64,000 nt of DNA from a bacterium C-53 (GTDB lineage: Bacteria; Bacillota; Clostridia; Lachnospirales; Lachnospiraceae), in assembly GCA_003612525.1 (NCBI GenBank), contig RAZD01000001.1, positions 124,001-188,000 on the forward strand, read 5' to 3'. Below, piece by piece: positions 10,207 to 18,987 of the stretch (the first letter of the stretch is position 1; each line of letters starts with the position of its first letter). The notes under the pieces were generated by a model. The model saw nothing but the letters and a program-made list of their open reading frames with translations. It did not search any database and was not told the DNA's origin. The position numbers and the translations under genes were made by a program.

Positions 10207-11682
10207 ATGAAACGAGGATTTGACAATGAAAAATACATTAAAATGCAGTCTGAGCATATCAGAGAACGTATCAGTAAATTCGGCAATAAACTCTATCTGG
10301 AATTCGGGGGCAAGTTATTCGACGACTATCACGCCTCCAGAGTTCTTCCCGGATTTGCTCCCGACAGTAAGCTTACAATGCTTATGCAACTTTCCGACCA
10401 GGCGGAAATTGTAATCGTAATCAGCGCTTCCGATATCGAAAAGAATAAAATCCGCGGTGATTTGGGTATCACTTACGATGTTGACGTGCTGCGTCTGATT
10501 GACGCCTTCAAAAACAGAGGATTCTATGTCGGAAGTGTGGTAATCACACACTATAAAGGGCAGTCTTCTGCAGACCTGTTCAAAATGAAGCTCGAAAAAT
10601 TAAATATAAAAATCTACCTGCATTATTCCATCGAAGGGTATCCTTCCAATATTCCCTTAATTGTCAGTGACGACGGATACGGAAAAAATGATTATATCGA
10701 GACGACACGGCCACTTGTAGTGATAACAGCGCCCGGACCCGGAAGCGGTAAGATGGCTACTTGTCTTTCACAGTTGTATCATGACAACAAGCGCGGAATT
10801 AAAGCAGGTTATGCCAAATATGAGACATTCCCCATCTGGAATATCCCCTTAAAGCATCCGATCAACCTTGCCTATGAAGCTGCTACGGCAGATCTCGCAG
10901 ATGTCAATATGATTGACCCGTTCCACCTCGAAGCATATGGTGAAACTACGGTAAATTATAACAGAGATATCGAAATTTTCCCTGTTCTGAATGCAATTTT
11001 TGAGGGAATTTACGGAGAGAATCCATACAAATCGCCTACGGATATGGGCGTCAACATGGCCGGAAACTGCATTGTTGACGATGAAGCCTGCCGCCGGGCA
11101 TCCGACGCTGAAATCATCCGCCGCTATTACAATTCTTTAAACCGTCTGGCGCTTGACCAGTGTCAGGAAAATGAAGTGGTTAAAATAGAACTCCTGATGA
11201 AACAGGCAAAAATCACCCCGGATGACCGCCGTGTTACAACAAAAGCAAAAGAGCGAGCTGCCCATCTCCAGGTTCCATGCGCTGCAATGGAACTTGAAAA
11301 CGGCGACATCATTACAAGTAAGACATCAGACCTGCTCGGCGCTTCCGCCGCACTGCTTTTAAATGTCCTGAAGCACCTTGCCGGTCTGCCGCACGATAAA
11401 CACCTGATTGCCCCCTCCGTCATCGAACCGATTCAGGAATTAAAGGTAGGGTATTTAGGCGGCAGGAATCCCAGGCTGCACACCGATGAGGTACTGGTTG
11501 CACTCTCAATCTGTGCGACAAGCGACGAAGCCGCCGGCAAAGCCATGCGGCAGCTTCCGAAGCTGAAAGGGTGTCAGGCACATACCTCCGTAATGCTTTC
11601 TGATGTGGACATCCGCATTTTTAAAAAGCTCGGCGTCGATCTGACCTGTGAACCGGTAAAAGAAGCAAAGAAATTTATTTAA
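10207..11682 (+). CDS. DUF1846 (UPF0371) family protein
   Basis: A 491-residue cytoplasmic protein matching the full length of the DUF1846 family, recognised by its N-terminus (KRGFDNEKYIKMQSEHIRER) and by VITAPGPGSGKMATCLSQLY near residue 180, a P-loop-like block. Members are widespread in Firmicutes and structurally characterised, but to my knowledge have no agreed function. It is monocistronic, with its own promoter, a leader hairpin and a GAGAGGA ribosome binding site. Its end overlaps the convergent BceB-type permease gene by 8 bp. The family call is firm; no function is claimed. Confidence 0.92.
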   Translation: MKRGFDNEKYIKMQSEHIRERISKFGNKLYLEFGGKLFDDYHASRVLPGFAPDSKLTMLMQLSDQAEIVIVISASDIEKNKIRGDLGITYDVDVLRLIDAFKNRGFYVGSVVITHYKGQSSADLFKMKLEKLNIKIYLHYSIEGYPSNIPLIVSDDGYGKNDYIETTRPLVVITAPGPGSGKMATCLSQLYHDNKRGIKAGYAKYETFPIWNIPLKHPINLAYEAATADLADVNMIDPFHLEAYGETTVNYNRDIEIFPVLNAIFEGIYGENPYKSPTDMGVNMAGNCIVDDEACRRASDAEIIRRYYNSLNRLALDQCQENEVVKIELLMKQAKITPDDRRVTTKAKERAAHLQVPCAAMELENGDIITSKTSDLLGASAALLLNVLKHLAGLPHDKHLIAPSVIEPIQELKVGYLGGRNPRLHTDEVLVALSICATSDEAAGKAMRQLPKLKGCQAHTSVMLSDVDIRIFKKLGVDLTCEPVKEAKKFI

Positions 11683-13618
11683 CAATTTTCATGTAAGTCC
11701 GTGCCGTAATCATATAGCTCACTCCGTATAAAAGCAGGAATACTCCAATCACACCTGCCGTTACCTGGTAAATCTGCACTGTGTTAAACAGATTCAGCGT
11801 CCTTAACAGGTGAATCGTCATAGTTATACTGCAAAGCGTATGAATTACGGCGCCGGCTGCCGGAAAACCAAATACCATCAGAATCTGTTTTCGAATCGTT
11901 GACCGGATATCGGCATCACTCATGCCTACTTTCTTCATTATATCAAAGCTGCTCTTGTCCTCAAGCCCTTCCGATATCTGCTTATAGTACATAACCAGTA
12001 CCAGAAAGCAGAAAAATAATAATCCGAAAAATACCCCAATAAACAGAAGTCCTCCGTTTATTGCCCTCATTTGTGCACCATATTCATAGTAATCCATTCT
12101 CTCAAGATGATTTGGAAGCTCGTTGAATCGATTATTCATATCTTTCAGGAAGCATTCCGCATTCTCCTGTTCCCCGACCAGATTTCCATTCAGAGAATAA
12201 TATATATATTCTCCTGACGCTTCCCTGACCGCATCCATGTCTTTCATAACCATGTAACAATGCAGGCGTCCCAATGATTCGGTTTCTTTCGGATCTATTT
12301 TCAGATTATCAATCTCTGCTTTCACCTCATACTTCTTCCCGTTCAGCGTCACATCCTGGTACCCCAAATCCTCCTGAGATGAATATATGAAAATCTCGCC
12401 ATCCGCCAGCGTTTCCTCCCTGTTTTCCATCCGGTTATACTCATCTAAAGACAAAATGCGGACTGTAATCCACTCTCCCGCATCACCATCCTTCGCAAAC
12501 GAATTCCCATTCCAGAACACATCCATGCTTCCATATGGATACTCCAATACGTCTTCAACTCTGATTCCGTATTCCGAAGCGGATGTTAAAAGACCCTCCC
12601 TAAAGCCAGAAACAGCAGAATCAGGACTGCCGGTGAAACTATACCCAAAATCATAAGGATTATAAAAACGTATTGCATCTTCTTCCCCCAATCTTAGTGA
12701 AACCGTACACAACAGCGTGATAATGACCATTGTACTGAATATACAGATATTTACGAGACTTGCTGCATTCTTCTTCATACGGTACATCATCCCTGAAATG
12801 CAGATAAAATTTTCCTTTCGATAATATAACGATTTACTTCCCCTTATTGTCTTCAAAATAAACACGCTTCCCGATGTAAACAGAAAATATGTCCCAAATA
12901 CCACAAGGATAACAGCAAGAAAAAAATCTATAAATATCATGGAATCGAGTTTACTGGTAATTGCCATATGATATCCTGTTCCCAGAAGCATTACGCCCAG
13001 TATGGAATAAATGCCTAAATGCTTCGGTTCCTTTTCGCCCTTTTTGGATGCCCTTAAGAGTTCCGCCGGATTGACCAGCGTAACCTGATACAAATTGGTT
13101 GTAAGATTCAGGACAGATACCACTGTGAAAAAGACTGCCGTGATATAAAAACTCTGCAAATCCATCGTGTATTTTGTATCCACGGGCAGAGAGCTCATCT
13201 TCATCATAAAAGCAAATACCAGCTTTCCGAATACAACCGATAAAAGGATGCCGCCCGCCATCGCTAAAAAGTAAATAATCGCCGACTCAATAATCATCAT
13301 AATTCCGATATGTTTCTTTTCAAGCCCCAGAACCGTATACAAACCCAGTTCTTTTTTTCTCTGCTTAATCAGAAAACTGTTTGTGTAAAAAAGAAACGGA
13401 ACCAGAATAATCCCCAGCAATCCTTTTCCTATAGTCAGCATCACAGATGCATACGCGGCATGAGGAACATTATCCATCATAGGATTTTGTGAAATACAAC
13501 TGAATATGAAAAATATTGCAACAGAAACTGCCATAACTATGATATAAGGCAGATATACGATACGATTCTTTCGTATTCCCGTTACCGCAAGACGCGGCAT
13601 AAGCAATGTGCGACTCAT
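11675..13618 (-). CDS. BceB-type ABC transporter permease (FtsX fold)
   Basis: A 647-residue membrane protein of the peptide-antibiotic (Pep7E/BceAB) transporter type. It has ten predicted transmembrane helices with a large extracytoplasmic domain of about 200 residues between helices 7 and 8 (roughly residues 310-515). FtsX-like blocks include KQRKKELGLYTVLGL near residue 90 and DIMKKVGMSDADIRS near 560. It overlaps the upstream ATPase gene by 4 bp. Family members confer resistance to bacitracin, lantibiotics or defensins and often act as co-sensors with a BceRS two-component system, but no such kinase or regulator lies nearby. Confidence 0.9.
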   Translation of the reverse strand: MSRTLLMPRLAVTGIRKNRIVYLPYIIVMAVSVAIFFIFSCISQNPMMDNVPHAAYASVMLTIGKGLLGIILVPFLFYTNSFLIKQRKKELGLYTVLGLEKKHIGIMMIIESAIIYFLAMAGGILLSVVFGKLVFAFMMKMSSLPVDTKYTMDLQSFYITAVFFTVVSVLNLTTNLYQVTLVNPAELLRASKKGEKEPKHLGIYSILGVMLLGTGYHMAITSKLDSMIFIDFFLAVILVVFGTYFLFTSGSVFILKTIRGSKSLYYRKENFICISGMMYRMKKNAASLVNICIFSTMVIITLLCTVSLRLGEEDAIRFYNPYDFGYSFTGSPDSAVSGFREGLLTSASEYGIRVEDVLEYPYGSMDVFWNGNSFAKDGDAGEWITVRILSLDEYNRMENREETLADGEIFIYSSQEDLGYQDVTLNGKKYEVKAEIDNLKIDPKETESLGRLHCYMVMKDMDAVREASGEYIYYSLNGNLVGEQENAECFLKDMNNRFNELPNHLERMDYYEYGAQMRAINGGLLFIGVFFGLLFFCFLVLVMYYKQISEGLEDKSSFDIMKKVGMSDADIRSTIRKQILMVFGFPAAGAVIHTLCSITMTIHLLRTLNLFNTVQIYQVTAGVIGVFLLLYGVSYMITARTYMKIVK

Positions 13619-14382
13619 GCTTCCTTCCTCCCTTCTGCCTGCAGTACGGTTAATGCATCTGAAATCTTATGATACATTTCTTCGTCACTACTGTTTCCAC
13701 GGTAAATCTGGTGAAACAGATTTCCGTCTTTAATAAAAAGAACCCTTCCCGCACACTTTGCCGCCTGGATACTATGTGTTACCATCAGGATTGTCTGACC
13801 TTCCCTGTTTACCTCGGAAAGGAGTCTTAAAAGGCTTCCCGATGCTTTTGAGTCAAGCGAGCCGGTCGGTTCGTCTGCGAGCACCAGCCTGGGATTCGTA
13901 ATCAACGCCCTTGCCGCCGCTGCTCTCTGTTTCTGTCCACCGGATACCTCATAGGGATATTTGTCCAGCAGTTCCGTAATACCCAGTTTATGGGAAAGCG
14001 GAATCAAACGATTCTCCATCTCTTCCCACCTTACGCCCTGTAACACAAGGGGCAGAAAAATATTATCTTTCAGTGAAAACGTATCCAGCAGATTAAAATC
14101 CTGAAAAATAAATCCCAGATTGTCTCTGCGAAACGCACTGAGCTCCCTCTGGCGTATTGCGGCAAACGATTTTCCGTCCAAAAGAATTTCCCCCTTTGTC
14201 GGCTTGTCAAGGGACGCTAACATATTTAAAAGCGTTGTCTTTCCGGAGCCTGACTCCCCCATAATTGCGACATATTCCCCCTCCTCCACAGAAAAGGAGA
14301 CGTCATCAATCGCCTGCACCTTCGTTCCGCCAAATCTTGTCGTATAAACTTTCTTTATATTTTTTGCTTCCAATAATGCCAT
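13615..14382 (-). CDS. BceA-type ABC transporter ATP-binding protein
   Basis: A 255-residue ATPase partner of the permease encoded next. Walker A GESGSGKTT is near residue 43, the Q-loop FIFQDFNLLD near 92, signature VSGGQKQRAAAARAL near 148 and Walker B LVLADEPTGSLDS near 168. I place the start at the ATG at 14382 (MALLEAKNIKKVY) because AGGAGG lies 8-9 bases upstream; an in-frame extension to 14436 has no support. The gene overlaps the permease by 4 bp. By family it would remove peptide antibiotics from their membrane targets. Regulation by a distant BceRS system is possible but not visible. Confidence 0.93.
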   Translation of the reverse strand: MALLEAKNIKKVYTTRFGGTKVQAIDDVSFSVEEGEYVAIMGESGSGKTTLLNMLASLDKPTKGEILLDGKSFAAIRQRELSAFRRDNLGFIFQDFNLLDTFSLKDNIFLPLVLQGVRWEEMENRLIPLSHKLGITELLDKYPYEVSGGQKQRAAAARALITNPRLVLADEPTGSLDSKASGSLLRLLSEVNREGQTILMVTHSIQAAKCAGRVLFIKDGNLFHQIYRGNSSDEEMYHKISDALTVLQAEGRKEA

Positions 14383-14409
14383 CTGTTTAACCTCCTCATT
14401 TATCTTGAC

Positions 14410-14421
14410 CTTATTATAACA
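14410..14421 (-). promoter_or_regulatory. Extended -10 promoter of the bceAB-like operon
   Basis: TGTTATAAT on the minus strand (TATAAT at 14413-14418 with an upstream TG), about 30 bases before the ribosome binding site. No good -35 box is seen at 16-18 bases, which fits an extended -10 or activator-dependent promoter. The stretch 14422-14526 holds nothing else that I recognise. Confidence 0.5.
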
Positions 14422-14526
14422 AAAGAAGAAATGCACTGCCTTTATCTTGGCTTACATTTCTTCTTTCTGTCTTTCAGTTTTGTAAGGTTGGAATGGTTCA
14501 AAAGCACATAAACGATAACGTATAAT

Positions 14527-14557
14527 AAAAAACATCTGGATTTTTATTTTCCAAATG
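14527..14557 (-). terminator. Terminator of the toxin-antitoxin operon
   Basis: On the minus strand an 8-bp stem (CATTTGGA with TCCAGATG, one G-T pair) and a 9-base A-rich loop are followed by TTTTTTATTA. It lies about 27 bases past the toxin stop codon. Confidence 0.72.
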
Positions 14558-14583
14558 CTCTTAACTTCCACATCTATTCTCTT

Positions 14584-14856
14584 TCAAAATAAATCGCTAT
14601 GTGTCCCTGTTCTTGTCAGATATAATACTAATTCTCCCTCATTGATTTCATAAATCAGCAACCAATCTGGTGTAATATGACATTCTCTACATCCAATATA
14701 AGTTCCACTGAGAGAATGATCTTTATTTTTCTCTGGTAACTGTTCGCCGCTTGCCAGTTTCTGAATAATTTCTTCCAACGGCTTTATGTCATATCCTCTT
14801 TTAACAACCCTTTTATAATCCTTCTTAAAAGAAGTATGATACCTAATCTTGAGCAT
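14584..14856 (-). CDS. YafQ-family mRNA interferase toxin (type II)
   Basis: A 90-residue toxin of the RelE/ParE fold, YafQ branch, predicted to cleave mRNA on the ribosome. The characteristic C-terminal half is present: DHSLSGTYIGCRECHITPDW, LLIYEI and the terminal TRTGTHSDLF, which holds the conserved His and the terminal Phe of the family active site. It overlaps the antitoxin gene by 14 bp, the usual translational coupling. Length is normal and no active-site residue looks lost, so the module is probably functional. Expression is controlled by the palindrome and promoter at 15139-15190. Confidence 0.93.
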   Translation of the reverse strand: MLKIRYHTSFKKDYKRVVKRGYDIKPLEEIIQKLASGEQLPEKNKDHSLSGTYIGCRECHITPDWLLIYEINEGELVLYLTRTGTHSDLF

Positions 14857-15115
14857 TTAAATCCTCCATCAATTCTTCCACAGAGGAAAAAGAACGACTT
14901 AAATTTCTTCCATGTCTCACATCATCAATGGCCCTGATTGTATCTGCATTAGGAACATTCATAGAAATTGCAAACGGTATCCGCTGCTCTCTTACAGCCT
15001 GTTTTGCTGATATTGTAAAAAAAGTAGTCATATCCATGCCAAGATTAGAAACAAGTTCCTGAAGCTGAGATTTTAAATCCTCATCCATTCTCATGGTTAT
15101 ATTAGTTGTTGCCAT
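14843..15115 (-). CDS. RelB/DinJ-family antitoxin
   Basis: A 90-residue antitoxin with an N-terminal ribbon-helix-helix DNA-binding domain (ATTNITMRMDEDLKSQLQEL, then MDMTTFFTISAKQAVREQRI) and a C-terminal segment (about 60-90) expected to wrap the YafQ-type toxin. It binds its own operator as a repressor, by family knowledge. AAGGAG lies before the ATG, behind a near-perfect promoter that overlaps an 11-bp inverted repeat. The toxin gene follows with a 14-bp overlap. Confidence 0.93.
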   Translation of the reverse strand: MATTNITMRMDEDLKSQLQELVSNLGMDMTTFFTISAKQAVREQRIPFAISMNVPNADTIRAIDDVRHGRNLSRSFSSVEELMEDLNAQD

Positions 15116-15138
15116 AGTATCAACTCCTTTCTTACAAT

Positions 15139-15190
15139 ATTATATTATTCAAAATGTGCTATGTCAATATATTGTATGCACATAGCACAT
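15139..15190 (-). promoter_or_regulatory. Toxin-antitoxin promoter and operator palindrome
   Basis: On the minus strand TTGACA (15162-15167) and TATAAT (15139-15144) are 17 bases apart, both full consensus. A perfect inverted repeat ATGTGCTATGT, 15 bases, ACATAGCACAT spans 15154-15190 and covers the -35 box. This is the expected arrangement for autorepression by the antitoxin or the toxin-antitoxin complex. Confidence 0.9.
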
Positions 15191-15230
15191 AAATATTTAA
15201 TTTTGTTTTTCATCTAACAGCTTTGCAAGG

Positions 15231-15875
15231 TTATCTGTTCTGTTCATCCGCGCTTTGGATCAGTTTATATGTCCCTTTCCCCAATTTCCTGACCAGTCCC
15301 GCGGCTTCACTTTGATTCAAAATTCTTTGAAGCTGCCTTGCGCTGCAATGAAGATGGAATGCTGCCTGCTCTATTCCTTTTAACGTTTCATCGTCACATT
15401 TATACTTCATATAGGACATAACCCGTTCTGTAAGGGAAGAAGGAGCGGCGTCAATCGTAGTCATGACTCCAATTTTAGTTGAAAGACTGTTACAAATAAG
15501 CGCCAGAAATCTGTTATCAGCAAGCAGTACCTCCCTGTATTCCTCAATAGAAAATGAAATACAGGTCAAACTTTCGGCTGCCTCCGCATAAATATTCTGG
15601 CTTTTAGGATAAAAGATGTCCATATCTCCGAGAAAGTAGTCCATAGTTCCACTTGACAGGGAATAACGTGTACCATCATCACGAATGAAGTAGATGTCTA
15701 TAGACCCCTGTTCCACAATCTGAAATAAACATTCATTCTGAAAAGGGGAACTCACCAATTCACCTTTTTCATATTTTATCAGGTAAAAATCAATGTCCAA
15801 TGCATCAAGTATTGCATGGTACTTACTTTTCGCGATACAGGCTGCGATTTTCTTTTTATCATATATTCTTTCCAT
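15231..15875 (-). CDS. Crp/Fnr-family transcription regulator
   Basis: A 214-residue regulator with an N-terminal cyclic-nucleotide-binding-like beta-barrel (about residues 15-125, GELVSSPFQNECLFQIVEQG) and a C-terminal winged helix (about 145-205, AAFHLHCSARQLQRILNQSE). It is transcribed away from the broken MATE gene at 15964. The shared intergenic region holds a palindrome placed at about -41.5 of the MATE promoter and +13 of its own, so activation of the MATE gene and autorepression are inferred. The ligand is unknown; no Fnr-type cysteine cluster is seen. With its neighbour interrupted the regulator may have lost its main target. Confidence 0.9.
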   Translation of the reverse strand: MERIYDKKKIAACIAKSKYHAILDALDIDFYLIKYEKGELVSSPFQNECLFQIVEQGSIDIYFIRDDGTRYSLSSGTMDYFLGDMDIFYPKSQNIYAEAAESLTCISFSIEEYREVLLADNRFLALICNSLSTKIGVMTTIDAAPSSLTERVMSYMKYKCDDETLKGIEQAAFHLHCSARQLQRILNQSEAAGLVRKLGKGTYKLIQSADEQNR

Positions 15876-15890
15876 AAGCTTTTCCCAAAG

Positions 15891-15906
15891 CGGGACATAT
15901 GTCTCG
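15891..15906. promoter_or_regulatory. Candidate operator of the Crp/Fnr-type regulator
   Basis: Near-perfect 16-bp palindrome CGGGACATATGTCTCG (one mismatched pair), centred at 15898.5 between the divergent regulator and MATE genes. Confidence 0.72.
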
Positions 15907-15918
15907 TTTTTAAAATTT

Positions 15919-15947
15919 ATTCTACATTATAATATATAAAAATTCAA
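15919..15947 (-). promoter_or_regulatory. Promoter of the Crp/Fnr-type regulator
   Basis: TTGAAT at 15942-15947 and TAGAAT at 15919-15924 on the minus strand, 17-base spacer. Predicted start near 15912 puts the palindrome in the early transcribed region. Confidence 0.68.
15928..15933 (+). promoter_or_regulatory. -10 box of the MATE gene promoter
   Basis: TATAAT at 15928-15933 with no good -35 box 17 bases upstream. A start near 15940 would place the palindrome centre at about -41.5, the class II activator position. AAGGGAGG follows as the ribosome binding site. Confidence 0.65.
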
Positions 15948-15963
15948 GGGAGGAAAAGAAACT

Positions 15964-17007
15964 ATGTCATCAGTCTTTGAAGAAAAAAATATCTCCAAAT
16001 CCATTATGAGAGTTGGACTTCCTGCCATGCTGGGGCAGCTTACAACACTGATTTATAATATTGCCGACACATTTTTTGTTTCTTTGACAAAAGAACCTGC
16101 TACGATTGCTGCTGTGACCTTATGCGCGCCAATATTGCTTATTATCATGTCAATTGCCTGTATTTTCGGAATGGGAGGCAGTAGTGTCATTGCCAGGTTA
16201 TTAGGAGAAGATAAGAAAGAAGAATCTGGGACAACAATAAATTTTTGTATATATGCGATAGCAATTGCGGGCATTTTTACACTTGTTTCAGGGCTGATAT
16301 TTTTACAGCCATTGGCAAACATATCCGGCGCAGATGCAGATAATTTTGCTTATACCTGTGATTATTTGAAATGGATTTTTATCGGCGCTCCTTTTATTAT
16401 GCTGGCAAATGGATTTGTTCATTTACTCCGTTCGGTCGGCATGATTAAAGAAAGTACCATTGGACTGGTGCTTGGCAACATAATCAACATGGTACTGGAT
16501 TATGTTTTTATCGCTATCCTGGAATGGGGAACAGCGGGAGCCGCGCTTGCAACATCCCTCGGATTTGTATGTGCAACGATATATTATATCGCCTGCATGA
16601 TTCGTGAAGAGTACAGCGGAAACCCACTCGTACCGCTGAACCCCAGACGTTTTTCTCCAAATGCAGCAATGATTCGTAATATTATCAGTATCGGTATCCC
16701 CGGAGCGCTCATCACAGTGCTTATGAGTGTCTCGAATATTGTACTTAACAACTACATCAGCATCTACGGGTCCGATGCAGTCGCTTCCTATGGGATTGCA
16801 TATAAACTTGATATGGTTCCAATCCTGCTGTCAGTAGGATTATCACAGGGTGTTGCTCCCCTGGTGGGATATTGCTATGGAGGAAATGACAGAAAAAGAA
16901 TGTATGAAATAATAAAACATACAATACTGTACGCAATGTCATTCAGCTTAGAGTGTCTCTTGTTCAGTTTCCGTCGTTGTGCGTTTATTTTAGTCTGCTT
17001 TTATTGA
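15964..17007 (+). pseudogene. MATE-family efflux transporter, 5' part of interrupted gene
   Basis: N-terminal 325 residues of a MATE (NorM/DinF-like) sodium- or proton-coupled drug antiporter, with eight or nine predicted helices (SIMRVGLPAMLGQLTTLIYN, then VTLCAPILLIIMS). Homology stops after codon 325 (ATG at 16936-16938); the rest of this frame to the stop at 17005-17007 is foreign sequence rich in Cys and Phe. The missing C-terminal part resumes at 21213. Joined, the two give about 453 residues, the normal MATE length. An intact ribosome binding site and promoter remain, so a truncated protein could still be made. Confidence 0.92.
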
Positions 17008-17155
17008 AAAATGCTGTAAAGTTTTTAGATAACCTGCCGATATATAAATATAAATGTCAATTAAGATACTATTCAGATAATCATAAGTTACATCTCGCAA
17101 AAATAATCCAATATACTTAAAAAACAAATTGAAAAGGAAAAGGAGAGAGGTAACT

Positions 17156-17521
17156 ATGTCACTTTCAAGAGCAATTTATGCATATGTTTCGGAGAAAAAA
17201 TGTGTTTTTTACTCTATTGATTTAAATCCAGGCGTGTTGATGGAGCAAATTCATCAATATACGGATAGAATTAAATACCAACTCAGCATGGAGGCATGGA
17301 AACAATTTAAAAACGAAAATCAATCTGCTAAAATGCATGTCAGATTGATTACTCCGGTAGTTTATGACTTTTACGAAAGCTTTGAACTTGGGAGTATAGA
17401 ACAATCTAGCATACAGATAGAAAGGGCAGCAGATAAACTTTGTTCAAAAATTGGACAAGAGATTGTAATGGATATCGTTTGTTCAAAAGATTTTCGTAAT
17501 ATGAAGGTAGTTGAAAAATGA
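17156..17521 (+). CDS. Hypothetical protein, 121 residues
   Basis: I do not recognise this protein. It has 121 residues, is soluble, has no signal peptide or transmembrane segment, and mixes acidic and basic helices (YTDRIKYQLSMEAWKQFKNE). I chose the ATG at 17156 (MSLSRAIYAY) because AGGAGAGAGG lies just upstream; the frame is open a little further 5' without support. A clear terminator follows at 17568. It lies between the MATE break and the transposase. The 59-codon open frame before it (16941-17120, a different frame) could be the tail of a gene truncated at the insertion edge. It is probably carried cargo. Confidence 0.6.
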   Translation: MSLSRAIYAYVSEKKCVFYSIDLNPGVLMEQIHQYTDRIKYQLSMEAWKQFKNENQSAKMHVRLITPVVYDFYESFELGSIEQSSIQIERAADKLCSKIGQEIVMDIVCSKDFRNMKVVEK

Positions 17522-17567
17522 CAACTAAAAGACAGAAGATGAAATTTGACATTATATGACCATACAA

Positions 17568-17604
17568 AAGGAAAGCTGAATTTGTTACGAAAGCTTTCCT
17601 TTTT
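17568..17604 (+). terminator. Terminator after the 121-residue hypothetical gene
   Basis: 10-bp perfect stem AAGGAAAGCT / AGCTTTCCTT with a 14-base loop, running into a T run at 17600-17604. Confidence 0.82.
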
Positions 17605-17637
17605 CATTTGATTCAAATATCAAAAAGGAGAAAGCTG

Positions 17638-18954
17638 ATGAAAAATATCACACCCAATGCAATAAAGTCAGAACTAAATACCGCTATTACTCGGGCAATT
17701 CAAAATCAAAACAGGGAGTTTGGGGAGCAGGAATGTAGTTTTTCCCGCAATCGTATTTTAACAGCAGAAAAAATGGTTAATTTGTTGTTGTCTATGCAAG
17801 GTGGAAGTCTTGACAAAGAACTCTATGAAGCCGGAATTAATGTCACAAAATCTGCCTTTGTACAACAGCGTGATAAGATTTCATATACAATATTTGAAGA
17901 TATTTTAGAATACTTTAATGCTTTGCATCAAGATATGGTGAAGTATAAAGGCTACCGTGTTCTTGCCGTAGATGGCAGTGCTATCAATATGGCGAGAAAC
18001 CCAAAATCATCAAGTTTTATGCAACATGCAGGAACTCCAAAGGGTTATAATCAGCTTCATATCAACCCATTGTATGATGTCCTAAATAAAACATATGTTC
18101 ACTGTCACATTCAGCCGCAACCACAACAAGATGAAATCGGAGCTTTGCTTTTTTTGCTGAATTGGTATGATTATAAGGAAAAAACAATAATTACCGGTGA
18201 CCGCGGATATGAAAGCTATAATCTATTGGGACATCTATTGGAAAAAACAAATATTGATTTTCTTATTAGAGTTAAGCAAGACAGGTCAGCTATGAGAGAA
18301 ATACGCAAGCTTCCAATGAAAGAATTAGACACTAAAATATCTTTTACTATTACCACCACTCAAACCAATAGTGATAAAGCGAACGATTATATCTTTTTGC
18401 AGACTCGAAAAAATGAAAACCGACTATACAGCACAAAAACTAAAAGTGGAAGATGGGATTTTCCAAGTCCTTACCATATGTCGTTTCGTGTTGTACGATT
18501 TATGCTGGATACTGGCGAATATGAAACATTGGCAACAAGTCTTCCAAATAGTTTTACACTGTCTGAAATCAAAGAATTATATCATTCCCGTTGGGGTATT
18601 GAAACTGCTTTCCGTGAACTCAAGTACAGTTTAGGTCTGATAAATCTTCATGGAAAGAAAGATGAATTTGTAAAACAAGAAATCTATGCGGCAATGATTA
18701 TGTCAAATTTTTCTTCACGCATTGCGAATCAAGTTATAATAGAAAATAAAAAATCAAACATACATACTTATAAAGTCAATATGCAAATGGCAATTTATCT
18801 TTGCAAAAAGTTTTACAGAACTAACAAGGGAAATGGGAAGCAACTTATGTGTGATATTGCAAAGTATACCGAACCCGTCCGCCTTAACCGTAAAGACGAG
18901 CGGAACATAAAAGCAAAATCATTTGTCGGATTTACCTATAGGGTTTCTGCATAG
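17638..18954 (+). CDS. IS4-family transposase (DDE)
   Basis: A 438-residue DDE transposase that cuts and pastes its insertion sequence. The catalytic triad can be read directly: Asp112 in VLAVDGS, Asp188 in IITGDRGYES and Glu322 in YHSRWGIETAFRELK. The last stretch fits the IS4 signature Y-x2-R-x3-E-x6-K exactly (Y315, R318, E322, K329). The start is the ATG at 17638, eight bases after AAGGAG. No frameshift or stop is visible, so the enzyme may be active. A 12-bp terminator hairpin follows. Terminal inverted repeats of the IS itself were not identified by eye. Confidence 0.95.
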   Translation: MKNITPNAIKSELNTAITRAIQNQNREFGEQECSFSRNRILTAEKMVNLLLSMQGGSLDKELYEAGINVTKSAFVQQRDKISYTIFEDILEYFNALHQDMVKYKGYRVLAVDGSAINMARNPKSSSFMQHAGTPKGYNQLHINPLYDVLNKTYVHCHIQPQPQQDEIGALLFLLNWYDYKEKTIITGDRGYESYNLLGHLLEKTNIDFLIRVKQDRSAMREIRKLPMKELDTKISFTITTTQTNSDKANDYIFLQTRKNENRLYSTKTKSGRWDFPSPYHMSFRVVRFMLDTGEYETLATSLPNSFTLSEIKELYHSRWGIETAFRELKYSLGLINLHGKKDEFVKQEIYAAMIMSNFSSRIANQVIIENKKSNIHTYKVNMQMAIYLCKKFYRTNKGNGKQLMCDIAKYTEPVRLNRKDERNIKAKSFVGFTYRVSA

Positions 18955-18960
18955 CAGTAG

Positions 18961-18987
18961 TAAGGGCGGAAAAAGTTTCCGCCCTTA
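18961..18987 (+). terminator. Terminator after the transposase gene
   Basis: 12-bp perfect stem TAAGGGCGGAAA / TTTCCGCCCTTA with a 3-base loop, starting six bases after the stop codon. Confidence 0.8.
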
